Positions 17,042-26,052 of a DNA stretch of 48,057 nucleotides are shown piece after piece; position 1 is the stretch's first letter, and each line of letters starts with the position of its first letter. The notes under the pieces are model-generated. The model saw only the letters and a program-made list of their open reading frames with translations. It did no database searches and was not told where the DNA came from. A program made the position numbers and the translations under genes. The stretch is from an uncultured Lachnospiraceae bacterium (GTDB lineage Bacteria > Bacillota > Clostridia > Lachnospirales > Lachnospiraceae): NCBI GenBank assembly GCA_947089585.1, contig CAMULB010000002.1:1-48057 (forward strand), in the 5' to 3' direction.

Positions 17042-18562
17042 TTATAATCCCTTCTTCCCCACCGCGCCCTTCAGTGTCTGCAGCAGGAGCCGAAACTCCC
17101 GCGACCAGAAGAACAAAAGCAGATAAGCCAGATTTGGTACAACGGCCACAAGCATCAGTCTTAAAACAAATCCACCGATTCCGCCTGCGGCTACCGCAGC
17201 ACAAAGCCTGTAAGTCAGCGCGGCCGTCGCCGTCATCACTGCGCCATATTGAAGGTATTTGCCAAAATAACGCCATGGGCCTTTGCCAAATTCATAACGG
17301 AACAGCACCATCGGTTCAATCCAGGTAGCGACCACCAGCGTCGTGATCAGCGTTCCGAGAAACACGCCGAGAATCCCAATTCGCTTCACCAGCACAAGGG
17401 AGATCACCAGATTGACCACAACCTCCATATAAGGCTTGTACACATCCTGCATATACAGGCCCGCCGCCCCTTTAAACGTATTGCACGCCTGGCGGATGCC
17501 GGTACAGTAAAATTTCGCCGCCAGCACTGCGACAATCGGCACGCTGTAGAGATATTGTTCTCCTACCCAAAGCTCGATAAACGGATTGGAAAGGCAAAAC
17601 AGCGCCGTCGCGCAAAACCCATAGAGCCAAAAATCGACAAAAAAGATCATATAGAACGTTTCTTCCTTCTGTTTATCCTCGCCAAGAACCAGCAAATTGC
17701 CCACGCTCGAAGTAATCGCAGAAAACGCCTGGTTCAAAATGGTATGCACAGAATTGATGATCATCTGATAATTTGAATATAACCCCACCTCAACAATCCC
17801 GACAAATTTGGAAATAATCAGATTATCGGTCGAGCCCATCACAATCGTTCCCACATTATGCCCGATCATCGCCAGCGTGTTGGTCTTGATCTGCCGCGCG
17901 ATCGTCGGGTCGATTTTGTACGATTCCTTCGATCTTAAAAACGGATAACGCCGATCGGCAATATGAGAAATAATGACATTCTCCGCCAGCGTAGCCGCCA
18001 TCTGAACCGCAAAATAAACCATAAAATTGTGCGTCAGCAGCAGCACACCGATCTGAATTCCCACCATCACCGTATAGCAAATGCCATGATTCAAGGATAC
18101 GAGAAAATTCTCCTGATTGGCATTGACAAAGGCCGTCTTATAAGAGTAGAAATAGGAAATCCCTGTATTGACGACATGCATCAGATAAATCACATAGAGA
18201 TAGGGGATATCCGGCATCTCCTTGATCAGATGGGGCAAAAGCGGCGCCAGCGCCGTCCCGATCACCAGGACAAAGCATCCTACCGCGCGGTAAAATTTCT
18301 GGTAAAAACGCATCAAAGCGATAATCTGCTGCTGATTGTTTTCCGCAATGGGCTTATAGAGGCTGAAAATAATCGCGGTTCCGATTCCAAGCTCGGCCAG
18401 AGAAAGCATGGTCAAAACATTGGCAAACAGCCCGCTTAACCCCAGATAGCTTTCGCCCAGCTCCTGAATAAAAACCGTCCGGCAGACAAAGCCAAGCAAA
18501 ATGATCAAAAGCTGCATTCCCCAGCCAAATACGACATTTTTTAATGATTTCACCGATCTCAT
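17042..18562 (-). CDS. wzx: Polysaccharide flippase, Wzx/MATE-like
   Basis: A 506-residue membrane protein of the MOP superfamily with about 12-14 hydrophobic segments. The opening VFGWGMQLLIILLGFVCRTVFIQELGESYLG region and the LSLAELGIGTAI motif are typical of O-antigen or teichuronic-type repeat-unit flippases. It would move lipid-linked oligosaccharide across the membrane. Its start overlaps the stop of the upstream GT2 gene in an ATGA, so the two are probably coupled. Its presence beside a Wzm/Wzt exporter in one locus is noteworthy, because the two usually serve alternative assembly routes. Confidence 0.92.
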   Translation of the reverse strand: MRSVKSLKNVVFGWGMQLLIILLGFVCRTVFIQELGESYLGLSGLFANVLTMLSLAELGIGTAIIFSLYKPIAENNQQQIIALMRFYQKFYRAVGCFVLVIGTALAPLLPHLIKEMPDIPYLYVIYLMHVVNTGISYFYSYKTAFVNANQENFLVSLNHGICYTVMVGIQIGVLLLTHNFMVYFAVQMAATLAENVIISHIADRRYPFLRSKESYKIDPTIARQIKTNTLAMIGHNVGTIVMGSTDNLIISKFVGIVEVGLYSNYQMIINSVHTILNQAFSAITSSVGNLLVLGEDKQKEETFYMIFFVDFWLYGFCATALFCLSNPFIELWVGEQYLYSVPIVAVLAAKFYCTGIRQACNTFKGAAGLYMQDVYKPYMEVVVNLVISLVLVKRIGILGVFLGTLITTLVVATWIEPMVLFRYEFGKGPWRYFGKYLQYGAVMTATAALTYRLCAAVAAGGIGGFVLRLMLVAVVPNLAYLLLFFWSREFRLLLQTLKGAVGKKGL

Positions 18563-19533
18563 ACCGTTTCCTCTGCCGCCCCTTTTTCCTTCAGCCTTTT
18601 ACGCATGACCCAGCTGACCAGATATTCCCAGAACAGCATCCAGAAATATCTGCCTGAAAAAAATCCGCAGCAGAAGTCCTTCATGCAGGCCCCCCATTTG
18701 CCCTGTGCCATATGCTGCCCAAAGCTTCCAAGGATCCGGTCTGCGAGCATAAAGCGTTTCTTCTCCGCTTCGCTGTAGCCGTCAAAACGCGCATTGAGCG
18801 CCGTCTCGTCCATCGCAGCAATGCGCACTCCCTTTTTATAACAGCTGCGAATCGCACGGGCCTTCATCGTCTGCTCCATCGTATAGCTTCTGGAAACGGA
18901 GCTTTCCCGCAGCCGGTACTGCACCGCATGAAGACCGGTCTTTACAATCTTCACGCCCTCCTGCAATGCCCGCAGGGCAAAATCAAGATCTTCGCAGTAG
19001 CGCACCTCCCGATAGCCCCCCAGCCGTTCGTATACTGCTGTTTTCAGAAGCCAGGTATCGTGATAAGCCACATTGCCGTATTTCATAATCTCTGCAAACG
19101 CCCGCGGCTTAAATGTCTCATCGGAGGCTCCAATCACCAGCGTCCCGTCTTCATGGAGAAAATCATTGGACGATATCACAAACTCTGCCTGTTCCCGCTT
19201 CATCGTCTCCATCTGCTTCTTTAGCCGGTCCGGCATGCAGATGTCATCCGCATCCATTCGGGCCGTATAATCCCCGTGCACTGCTTTCAGCGCACGGTTT
19301 AAGCTGGCCACCAGCCCGATGTTTTTCTCATTGGGCAAAAAGCGGATCCGCGCGTCCTTTGCCTGATAGTCAAGAATCACGTTCCGCAGCCGCTCGTTCT
19401 GCGGATGGTCAAGCACAATGATGAATTCCAGGTTTTGGTAGGTCTGGCCAAGAACTGATTCGATGCTTTCCCGCAGCCACTCTTCTTTTTCGTTATAGAC
19501 ACTCATGATTACCGAAATCAATTCCTCTGCCAT
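18559..19533 (-). CDS. Family 2 glycosyltransferase
   Basis: A 324-residue inverting GT-A enzyme. The motifs are LISVIMSVYNEKEEW at the N-terminus, an ARMDADD metal-binding DxD near residue 95, and YCEDLDFALRALQ as the acceptor/catalytic ED region. The C-terminal part is basic and hydrophobic and probably touches the membrane. The start at 19533 was chosen because GAGAGGAG lies just before it; the longer frame from 19644 has no support. It heads a unit with wzx, and a promoter-like sequence lies about 130 bases upstream. Donor and acceptor are not readable from sequence. Confidence 0.9.
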   Translation of the reverse strand: MAEELISVIMSVYNEKEEWLRESIESVLGQTYQNLEFIIVLDHPQNERLRNVILDYQAKDARIRFLPNEKNIGLVASLNRALKAVHGDYTARMDADDICMPDRLKKQMETMKREQAEFVISSNDFLHEDGTLVIGASDETFKPRAFAEIMKYGNVAYHDTWLLKTAVYERLGGYREVRYCEDLDFALRALQEGVKIVKTGLHAVQYRLRESSVSRSYTMEQTMKARAIRSCYKKGVRIAAMDETALNARFDGYSEAEKKRFMLADRILGSFGQHMAQGKWGACMKDFCCGFFSGRYFWMLFWEYLVSWVMRKRLKEKGAAEETV

Positions 19534-19664
19534 ATCTTCTCCTCTCAAAACAACGCCTGACCGCCGTTCACACACACCGTGTCCGCAGCCACGGACGACG
19601 TCGGCCCATGACAAAGCTTGTCCTTCTGTGCACTCCTCTGTCACGGCCGGCGGGCTTTTCTGCC

Positions 19665-19693
19665 ATTATATACAAATTTAGCGGATTGTGCAA
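19665..19693 (-). promoter_or_regulatory. Candidate promoter of the GT2-wzx unit
   Basis: On the minus strand TTGCAC (19688-19693), a 17-base spacer and TATAAT (19665-19670). The -10 region again reads TTGTATATAAT. It lies in the 244-base divergent region 19534-19777 back to back with a plus-strand promoter. The -35 match is weak (three of six). Confidence 0.55.
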
Positions 19694-19713
19694 TGCTTTT
19701 CCCGACAAAAACC

Positions 19714-19742
19714 TTGACACGCCTGCACCGAACCCGTAAGAT
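19714..19742 (+). promoter_or_regulatory. Promoter of the plus-strand GT4 gene
   Basis: A perfect TTGACA (19714-19719), a 17-base spacer and TAAGAT (19737-19742). The predicted transcript begins near 19749, about 29 bases before the GT4 start. It overlaps no other feature but faces away from the minus-strand promoter about 20 bases to its left. Confidence 0.7.
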
Positions 19743-19777
19743 GAAAGAAAAAATTCAAACAGGAGATTTCATGGATT

Positions 19778-20947
19778 ATGAAGATAGCGCTTGTATTTGA
19801 GAGCCTGGGAATCGGCGGCATAGAAAGAACCGGCGTAGATTACGCTCATATTTTTCAGGAGCTTGGCCATGAGGTAGAGCTTTACAATCTGACCCCCAAC
19901 GCCAATGAAATGGAACCCCGCTTTCCCGATCAATGCCGTATTTATCACAAATATCTACCGGAGGTTCTGCTGCCCGACCGATATTTTAACGGGGTCAAAC
20001 GCTGGTGGTGGGGCAAGTATGTGTATCCGCTGCTGTATCTGATTACCTCCGCCCTGCTGTACCTCTTCCGGCTGACGATGGGCCGGCGGCCGCACTATGA
20101 CCTGGCGATCGCTTTTTCCGGCCATTTCCGCGATCTGACCTTCGTCTCCCGCAGCTTTATCAAAAGTAAAAAAAAGCTCGCCTGGCTGCACGGCGGTTCG
20201 CTGATGGACAACATGGTTGCTTCCAGCGCTTACGGCGACATTTACCGCAAGCTAAAAAATATTTGCACTCTGACCTCTTATGGCGACGCCACCGTACTTC
20301 TGCGCAACATCGCGCTGCGCGGCCTTTCGATTCACAAAATTTACAACCCCATCCATTTAGAGCCGGATGAGACGGATGATGATTTTATTGCGGAGTTAAA
20401 AAATACTTACGGGGATTTCCTGCTGATGGTAGGACGCTTTGATCCAGACAAGGATCAGAAAACCGTGATCTATGCTTATCAGAAGCTGGTAACAGAACAC
20501 CGGCTCCAAAACCGGCTGCTGTTTGTCGGCGGCGGCAGCACCCTGGAGGAATGCCGTGCGCTGGTTCATTCACTGGGCTTGGATGAACAGATTACCTTTT
20601 TCGGCACCCGGCAGGATGTGGCCAATTTTTATTCTGCCGCAACGCTTGCGATCCACTCCAGCCCGGCAGAAGGACTGGGCCTGGTGCTGATCGAAGCGAT
20701 GAAATACCGCCTGCCGGTCGTGGCCACCGACAGCCCGCCCGGTGTCCGCGAGGTTCTGGGGCACGACGAATACGGACTGATCTGCCAGGTCGGCAACCCT
20801 GCGGATCTGGCGCAGAAAATTCTGCGCATGCTGAACGATCCCGCACTCTATCAACACTACCAAGAGCAGGGTCAAAAACGCTTACAGGACTTTTCCTATG
20901 AACAGATTCGCGCACAGATGGCAGAGATTCTGTTACAGCTAAAATAA
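19778..20947 (+). CDS. Family 4 glycosyltransferase, the only plus-strand gene of the locus
   Basis: A 389-residue retaining GT-B enzyme: MKIALVFESLGIGGIERT (glycine-rich acceptor loop), LLMVGRFDPDKDQ at the start of the nucleotide-sugar domain, and SPAEGLGLVLIEAMK with the E-x7-E motif. Length and domains are complete. Its ribosome site AGGAG lies 12 bases before this ATG but only five bases before another ATG at 19771, which opens a nine-codon frame ending at 19800 and overlapping the gene start. The gene has its own promoter and runs toward the GT14-type gene, with only 14 bases between the two stops and no clear terminator. It interrupts an otherwise minus-strand cluster, which suggests insertion or inversion. 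Confidence 0.92.
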   Translation: MKIALVFESLGIGGIERTGVDYAHIFQELGHEVELYNLTPNANEMEPRFPDQCRIYHKYLPEVLLPDRYFNGVKRWWWGKYVYPLLYLITSALLYLFRLTMGRRPHYDLAIAFSGHFRDLTFVSRSFIKSKKKLAWLHGGSLMDNMVASSAYGDIYRKLKNICTLTSYGDATVLLRNIALRGLSIHKIYNPIHLEPDETDDDFIAELKNTYGDFLLMVGRFDPDKDQKTVIYAYQKLVTEHRLQNRLLFVGGGSTLEECRALVHSLGLDEQITFFGTRQDVANFYSAATLAIHSSPAEGLGLVLIEAMKYRLPVVATDSPPGVREVLGHDEYGLICQVGNPADLAQKILRMLNDPALYQHYQEQGQKRLQDFSYEQIRAQMAEILLQLK

Positions 20948-20961
20948 AAACGTCCTTCGGC

Positions 20962-21873
20962 TCATTGCAACGGTTCTTTCCCTTCGGCCTTAGACGCCGC
21001 AAGCAATTGCTCTGCGATCATGCGGATAATTTCCGAATCCACTCTGGAATCAAATTTCCGCGCCCACAGAAATTCGGAATCCATCAGCATGCCAAAATCC
21101 TCCTTGCGAAATACATATGGCTCCCCTCGCTTCCAGTCGATACAACGAATCGGTTCCGTCCACAGCTTCTCCCGAAACGGCGAATCCAACAGGATATTCT
21201 GTACAAAAAGCTCATCCGCACACAGCGTCATCCGATACTGTCTGCGGATTTCTTCTTCCTTCGATACCAAATATTCCATACAAGGACGGGTAATATTAAT
21301 CCAATTTGCGCCCATGTAGACTTTTTTTCCTCTGCAGCGGTTGATATGCAATCTTTTTTGACCGAACAGACAGGCCGCGGCAAGCGCATGCAGCAGCCGC
21401 GCCCGCCTTCCCTTATGTCGCGCCGCTCCAATTCGCTCCTGAAAGGGAAAATAGTATTTGGCGCGGAACAGATAACGCTTCTCATCTGCCTGATAAGGGT
21501 TGAACGTCACAAATTCCCGCCCGTCGTGCCGATCAAAAAATGTATGGATCTCCTGCTGCGATTTGAGCGGCAAATCCACGCCTGACAGCAAATGATAGTA
21601 TTGATACTGCTCCTGCACCTGCTCGGTCATGTGACGAAAAATCTGCATCTCACAGGCGATTTGACTGTACGCGCCCCAATTGACTTTGACCCTGGGCAAG
21701 TAAAGGAGTCCCGATTTTCTGACCTGCCGCGCAAGCTCTTCCCTGGGAAAGCCTGTCACCCTGCGGTCTATATGCAGGTAAATATCATTTTCTTGATCAT
21801 CCAATAGACTCAGCAGCTGCCCCAGCTGCTCAAATTGGTTGTGAGCCATAATCAAATATGCATGTCTGCCCAT
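20962..21873 (-). CDS. GT14-type (core-2/I-branching-like) glycosyltransferase
   Basis: A 303-residue enzyme with the opening HAYLIMAHNQFEQL, IYLHIDRRV, VNWGAYSQI, YYHLLSGVDLPLKS, GANWINITR and CADELFVQNIL. These are the ordered motifs of bacterial GT14 proteins, related to beta-1,6-N-acetylglucosaminyl- and xylosyltransferases. The enzyme is metal-independent and inverting in known members. AAGGAG lies just upstream of the ATG, nine bases after the glf stop, so it is co-transcribed with glf. The actual sugar transferred is not known. Confidence 0.88.
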   Translation of the reverse strand: MGRHAYLIMAHNQFEQLGQLLSLLDDQENDIYLHIDRRVTGFPREELARQVRKSGLLYLPRVKVNWGAYSQIACEMQIFRHMTEQVQEQYQYYHLLSGVDLPLKSQQEIHTFFDRHDGREFVTFNPYQADEKRYLFRAKYYFPFQERIGAARHKGRRARLLHALAAACLFGQKRLHINRCRGKKVYMGANWINITRPCMEYLVSKEEEIRRQYRMTLCADELFVQNILLDSPFREKLWTEPIRCIDWKRGEPYVFRKEDFGMLMDSEFLWARKFDSRVDSEIIRMIAEQLLAASKAEGKEPLQ

Positions 21874-21882
21874 GTTTTCTCC

Positions 21883-22971
21883 TTAGCAGATCGCATCCGC
21901 CGCCGCAAGCGCCGCCGCAATCACCTGATCCATATCGTAATACCGATACTGCCCCAATCGGCCGCCAAACAGCACCTTGTCCTCCTGCGCGGCCAACGCG
22001 CGATATTGCTCATACAGCTGATTATTCTCCTCATTGTTGACCGGATAATACGGCTCCACGCCCGGCTCCCACTCCATACTGTATTCTCTGGAAATAATCG
22101 TCACCGGCTGTGTGCCGAACTCAAAATGCTTGTGCTCAATCACGCGGGTGTAAGGAACCTCCCGCTCGGTATAATTGACAACCGCGTTGCCCTGGTAATT
22201 GTCACACGCAAGCCGCTCGGTCTCAAAGCGCACCGAACGATACTGCAGCGGCCCAAAGCGATACTGATAGTATTCGTCGATCTGCCCGGTAAAGACCACG
22301 CGATCATAGTCCGCACCCTTGAAGGTAAAGTAGTCCGTATTCAGCTGCACCTCAATCCCCGTCAGCAGCCGTTGTACCAGCTGTGTATAGCCGCCCACGG
22401 GAATTCCCTGATAGCGGTCATTGAAATAATTGTTGTCATAGGTAAAGCGAAGCGGCAGACGGCGGATAATGAAGGAGGGTAAATCCTTGCAGTCCCGTCC
22501 CCACTGCTTCTCGGTATAGCCCTTAATCAGCTTCTCATACACATCCCGCCCCACCAGCGATAGAGCCTGCTCCTCTAAATTTTTCGGCTCACCAAGCTGC
22601 AGACTCTCAATCTGCTCTGTGATCTTGTCCTTGGCCTCCTGCGGTGTCTTGATGTTCCACATTTTGCTGAACGTATTCATATTAAAGGGAAGATTATACA
22701 GCTCATCCCGATACACAGCCACCGGCGCGTTGATGTAATTGTTAAATTCTGCAAATTGATTGACATAGTCCCAAATCGCACGATCCGAGGTATGAAAAAT
22801 ATGGGCGCCATATTTGTGCACCTGGATTCCGTCCTGTTCCTCCGTATAGACATTGCCGCCGATATGGCTTCTCTTGTCAATCACCAGACAGCGTTTTCCC
22901 TTCTTTTGGGCTTCATGGGCGAATACGGCTCCAAACAAACCAGCCCCCACAATCAAATAATCGTATTTCAT
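21883..22971 (-). CDS. glf: UDP-galactopyranose mutase
   Basis: A flavoenzyme that interconverts UDP-galactopyranose and UDP-galactofuranose. The 362-residue protein opens with the FAD motif YDYLIVGAGLFGAVFAHEA, then VIDKRSHIGGNVYTEEQDGI and YGAHIFHTSD, and ends with FGGRLGQYRYYDMDQVIAAAL, all diagnostic of Glf. Length and start are normal (AGGAGG upstream). Its presence predicts galactofuranose in the polymer or in another surface glycan. Confidence 0.96.
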   Translation of the reverse strand: MKYDYLIVGAGLFGAVFAHEAQKKGKRCLVIDKRSHIGGNVYTEEQDGIQVHKYGAHIFHTSDRAIWDYVNQFAEFNNYINAPVAVYRDELYNLPFNMNTFSKMWNIKTPQEAKDKITEQIESLQLGEPKNLEEQALSLVGRDVYEKLIKGYTEKQWGRDCKDLPSFIIRRLPLRFTYDNNYFNDRYQGIPVGGYTQLVQRLLTGIEVQLNTDYFTFKGADYDRVVFTGQIDEYYQYRFGPLQYRSVRFETERLACDNYQGNAVVNYTEREVPYTRVIEHKHFEFGTQPVTIISREYSMEWEPGVEPYYPVNNEENNQLYEQYRALAAQEDKVLFGGRLGQYRYYDMDQVIAAALAAADAIC

Positions 22972-23044
22972 TCATTCTCCTCCTGACGCAGCCGCGCTAT
23001 CATCCAAATTGCTTTCGGCGTCCCGCTTGTAAATAGATTCCTTA

Positions 23045-24019
23045 TCAATGGGAGAGCAGCCAGATCAGACACCGCCCCAGTCCCAGCTTCTCCGCCGCCT
23101 TGTAAACGGACGACGCCAGACGCACCTTTCGCTGCTCGCCCTTTGGCTTGAACAGACCGACCCGTTTATTTTTCCAGAATCGCGGAAACCTCGCCTGCAT
23201 CTCGCGTTTGTAATCTTCATACATCTCAAAGGCCGCTTCCCTGCCCGCATGATGGCACTGCAGCAATAGGCAGCTTAAGATCGCGGTGAAAAACAGATAT
23301 TCCATCTGCTCCCAACGCTGCCGAAAGGCCTCGCTCTCCCCGTATTCCTCAAACAAATCCCAATAATTCTTTGAAAAGCTGCGATACTTTTGCACGCCGT
23401 TTTTCGTGCGCGTGATCGAGGTCGGATTACAGACATAATAATAACCGCAGTATGGGATGACGGAGGTCTTAGCGCCATGCAGCATACAGCGGCAGTTAAA
23501 GGGATTATCCTCATAGGTGCGAATTCCGCGAAAATCCAGCTGATGCTCCTCTAAAAAGCTGCGGCGATACATGCGCATCCAGACCGCCGGGTACAGCCAG
23601 GGCGTCATCTCATTGTCCTGTATGGGAAAAATCTGTTCTTTGCCCTCCGTGACACGAATGTAGCCGCCAACCACCAAATCGGCCCCGCTGTGCTCCATCT
23701 CGCGCTCGTAAGTCTCTAAAAAATCTGCCTTGACATAATCGTCACTGTCAAAAAATACCAGATATTCGCCTCTGGCCTCCGCCATCCCGCGGTCGCGGGA
23801 AGCGCCAAGCCCAAGATTCTTCTCATTGTCAATCCGTCTGACCTTTCCCGGATACCGCTCGATCAATTCATCGACAACCGCCATGCTGCCGTCCGGCGTA
23901 CAGTCATTGACGCAGAGAAGCTCAAAATCCTTCCACGTCTGTGCCAAAATGCTCTCCAGACACCTGCGAATATACGCTTCCACGTTATAGATAGGAACAA
24001 TCACTGATATCTTGCTCAT
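23045..24019 (-). CDS. Family 2 glycosyltransferase
   Basis: A 324-residue GT-A enzyme with ISVIVPIYNVEAYIRRCLES, LLCVNDCTPDGS, a YLVFFDSDDYV DxD motif near residue 90 and a YEDNPFNCR region in place of the usual ED. The C-terminal 70 residues are basic and aromatic. Its start overlaps the rfbD stop by four bases (ATGA), which indicates translational coupling, so it may use dTDP-rhamnose; that substrate is inference only. Confidence 0.9.
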   Translation of the reverse strand: MSKISVIVPIYNVEAYIRRCLESILAQTWKDFELLCVNDCTPDGSMAVVDELIERYPGKVRRIDNEKNLGLGASRDRGMAEARGEYLVFFDSDDYVKADFLETYEREMEHSGADLVVGGYIRVTEGKEQIFPIQDNEMTPWLYPAVWMRMYRRSFLEEHQLDFRGIRTYEDNPFNCRCMLHGAKTSVIPYCGYYYVCNPTSITRTKNGVQKYRSFSKNYWDLFEEYGESEAFRQRWEQMEYLFFTAILSCLLLQCHHAGREAAFEMYEDYKREMQARFPRFWKNKRVGLFKPKGEQRKVRLASSVYKAAEKLGLGRCLIWLLSH

Positions 24020-24891
24020 GCGCTCGCTCCTGCCATATATTCTGCAATTGCGTCCCTCCAGTCCGCCATCTCATAGCCGCCGATCAACCGCAGCATATAA
24101 TTGTCGAGCACGGAATAGGCCGGGCGCGGCGCCGTCGTCGGACAAATCTGCGCATATTCCTTGGTCGTCACATGCTTGACCTTTGTCTCCTTTGCGGCCA
24201 GGCGAAAAATCTCTTCCGCAAATTCGGCCCAGCTGCAGCTCCCCTGACAGGTGGCGTGATAGGTTCCATAGTGCTCGGTCGGCTCTAAAAAGTGAATCAC
24301 CTTCGCCAGCTCGGATGCGCTGGTCGGCGTACCATACTGATCATCGACGACCGTCACCAGCTCCCGCTCCCCGGCAAGGCGCAGCATCGTCTTGACAAAA
24401 TTCTTACCCTCGCCGTACAGCCAGGCAGTGCGCAGGATAAAAGAATGGCTGCAAAACCGTTCCACAAAGCGTTCTCCCTCCAGCTTCGTCTTCCCGTAGG
24501 CGCCGGTCGGCCCCACAACGTCAAACTCGGTATAAGGTGTATCCTGTTCACCGGAAAATACATAATCCGTAGAAATATGCAGCAGCTTGGCTCCCACCTT
24601 GGCGGCTGCAATCGCCATATTTCTGGCTCCCAGTGCGTTGATGCGGTATGCGCTGTCCCACTGCTCCTGACAGGCATCCACCCCGGTGTGCGCCGCGCAG
24701 TTGATCATTACATCTGGCCGTGTCTGCTCCGCCAAAGCAAGCACCTGCTGCAAATCGGTAATATCAAGCGCAACAGCGCCGCCGTCCTTTGTCACATCGG
24801 TGCGGATGAATTCCACTGCCTCGTTCTGATATTCCTTTACGATCGCCCTGCCCAGCTGCCCGTTACAGCCTGTTACCAAAATCCTCTTCAT
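24016..24891 (-). CDS. rfbD: dTDP-4-dehydrorhamnose reductase
   Basis: Last step of dTDP-L-rhamnose synthesis: NADPH-dependent reduction at C4. The 291-residue SDR protein has ILVTGCNGQLGRAIV at the N-terminus, the INCAAHTGVDACQ segment, LLHISTDYVFSG, and the catalytic PTGAYGKTKLEGE with Tyr-x3-Lys. The start follows GGAGCAGG. It completes the pathway with rfbB, rfbA and rfbC, which lie in a separate downstream unit about 7-10 kb away. Confidence 0.95.
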   Translation of the reverse strand: MKRILVTGCNGQLGRAIVKEYQNEAVEFIRTDVTKDGGAVALDITDLQQVLALAEQTRPDVMINCAAHTGVDACQEQWDSAYRINALGARNMAIAAAKVGAKLLHISTDYVFSGEQDTPYTEFDVVGPTGAYGKTKLEGERFVERFCSHSFILRTAWLYGEGKNFVKTMLRLAGERELVTVVDDQYGTPTSASELAKVIHFLEPTEHYGTYHATCQGSCSWAEFAEEIFRLAAKETKVKHVTTKEYAQICPTTAPRPAYSVLDNYMLRLIGGYEMADWRDAIAEYMAGASA

Positions 24892-24908
24892 AATCCTGCT
24901 CCAATCTT

Positions 24909-25688
24909 CTAACGATTATTTTTTTCCGAACCCGCATAAATCCTTGACAGCGGCCGTGCGACACAAATGGGCCAGAACAAGCACATCATACGAAAATCCT
25001 CATCCGTCCTTTTTCCGGCCTCAATCATTTCCGTCGTAGTTGACTGCGGATGAATCCGATGCATCATCAAGGGCTTCGGAACGTAGACAAAGCCGCCCCG
25101 TTTTCTGGACAACTGCTCCCACGCTTTCCAATCCATATTACTGCGAAAATCACTCTGAAAAATATTGCCCTGAATCAACGCTTTGTGAAAGGTGACGGAA
25201 GGACAGCAGATCGGATTGCCAAGCGACAGGATTCTTCTGCGCACCCATCTGCTTCGCTGCAGGGGACGCAGCTTCAAGGGAGACAGCAGCATCCGTTTGA
25301 TTTTTAGATTCCGGTTGTGCTCTTGTCTGCCGATCGGATGCTCCTCATAATAATCCGTAAAAGCGATAATTGTGTTTTTGCTCACATGCTTTAAGACAGC
25401 CTCTAAATACCCCGGCTCATAGCAATCGTCCTGATGCGCTACCGTCACAAATCGCGCTTTCCCCACCCGCAGGCCAAAATCAAAATCCCCTGCAATCCCG
25501 GTGCTATTATGATTGACAATCACCTTGAGACCATGCTCTGCTGCAATTCGTCGGATATATTCATTATCTGTAGAAGTGGCAATGATCATACGCGAACGCA
25601 CCGTTTGATTTTCCAGAGAGCGAATACACGCTTCCAGATAAGGGGATTCCCGATAGGCCAATACTACAAAAACATGGTCATTTTTCAT
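24909..25688 (-). CDS. Family 2 glycosyltransferase
   Basis: A 259-residue GT-A-like enzyme. It has VFVVLAYRESPYLEACI at the N-terminus, a TSTDNEYI segment, FVTVAHQDDCYEPGYL as the DxD equivalent and SNMDWKAWEQLS as the acceptor region. ATG 25688 has AGGAG four bases upstream and overlaps the end of the DUF2304 gene by 11 bases; an earlier ATG at 25706 lacks a ribosome site. The protein is shorter than its GT2 neighbours but has all core motifs. Confidence 0.86.
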   Translation of the reverse strand: MKNDHVFVVLAYRESPYLEACIRSLENQTVRSRMIIATSTDNEYIRRIAAEHGLKVIVNHNSTGIAGDFDFGLRVGKARFVTVAHQDDCYEPGYLEAVLKHVSKNTIIAFTDYYEEHPIGRQEHNRNLKIKRMLLSPLKLRPLQRSRWVRRRILSLGNPICCPSVTFHKALIQGNIFQSDFRSNMDWKAWEQLSRKRGGFVYVPKPLMMHRIHPQSTTTEMIEAGKRTDEDFRMMCLFWPICVARPLSRIYAGSEKNNR

Positions 25689-26037
25689 TGTTCTCCTCAT
25701 GCTCATCCTCTTCTTTATTGCGAATCGCGATCTCCTGGGTCAGATTCTTGAGCCTGGTTTCCAGCGCGGAGACCTTAAGGCTCATACTGAATATTTTTAC
25801 CAGAAGAACAAAGATCATAAATAAAAAGAGAAAATTCACCGGCGCCATAATGCCCAGCAAACCGGTAATCGCCACCGGTATGCCCGGAAAAATACTAATC
25901 ACAATCAGCATCAGCGCCAACAGAATCCAAAAAATCGAATCTTCAATTTGGGCCTTGGAGTTGCGAATCCGTTTCATGATATACAACGTTGTAAACAGCG
26001 AAGCCGCAATCAGTACCACTCGTAATACTACACTCAT
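25678..26037 (-). CDS. DUF2304 small membrane protein
   Basis: A 119-residue protein with three hydrophobic segments (about residues 3-20, 35-52 and 62-85), an ALETRLKNLTQEIAIRNKE coiled-coil-like stretch and an acidic C-terminus. This matches the DUF2304 family, which is found beside DPM-type family 2 glycosyltransferases, as here (15 bases after one). It probably anchors or assists that enzyme at the membrane; the role is inferred from conserved pairing. AGAGGAT precedes the start. Confidence 0.85.
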   Translation of the reverse strand: MSVVLRVVLIAASLFTTLYIMKRIRNSKAQIEDSIFWILLALMLIVISIFPGIPVAITGLLGIMAPVNFLFLFMIFVLLVKIFSMSLKVSALETRLKNLTQEIAIRNKEEDEHEENNEK

Positions 26038-26052
26038 AGCCTTATCCTCTTT

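Noticed and set aside
19618..19800. A 60-residue plus-strand protein upstream of the GT4 gene
   Set aside because: It would begin before the promoter and has no ribosome site; only its last nine codons follow one.
20948..20961. A bidirectional terminator between the convergent glycosyltransferases
   Set aside because: The gap is only 14 bases, and I see no inverted repeat with a T-run around it.
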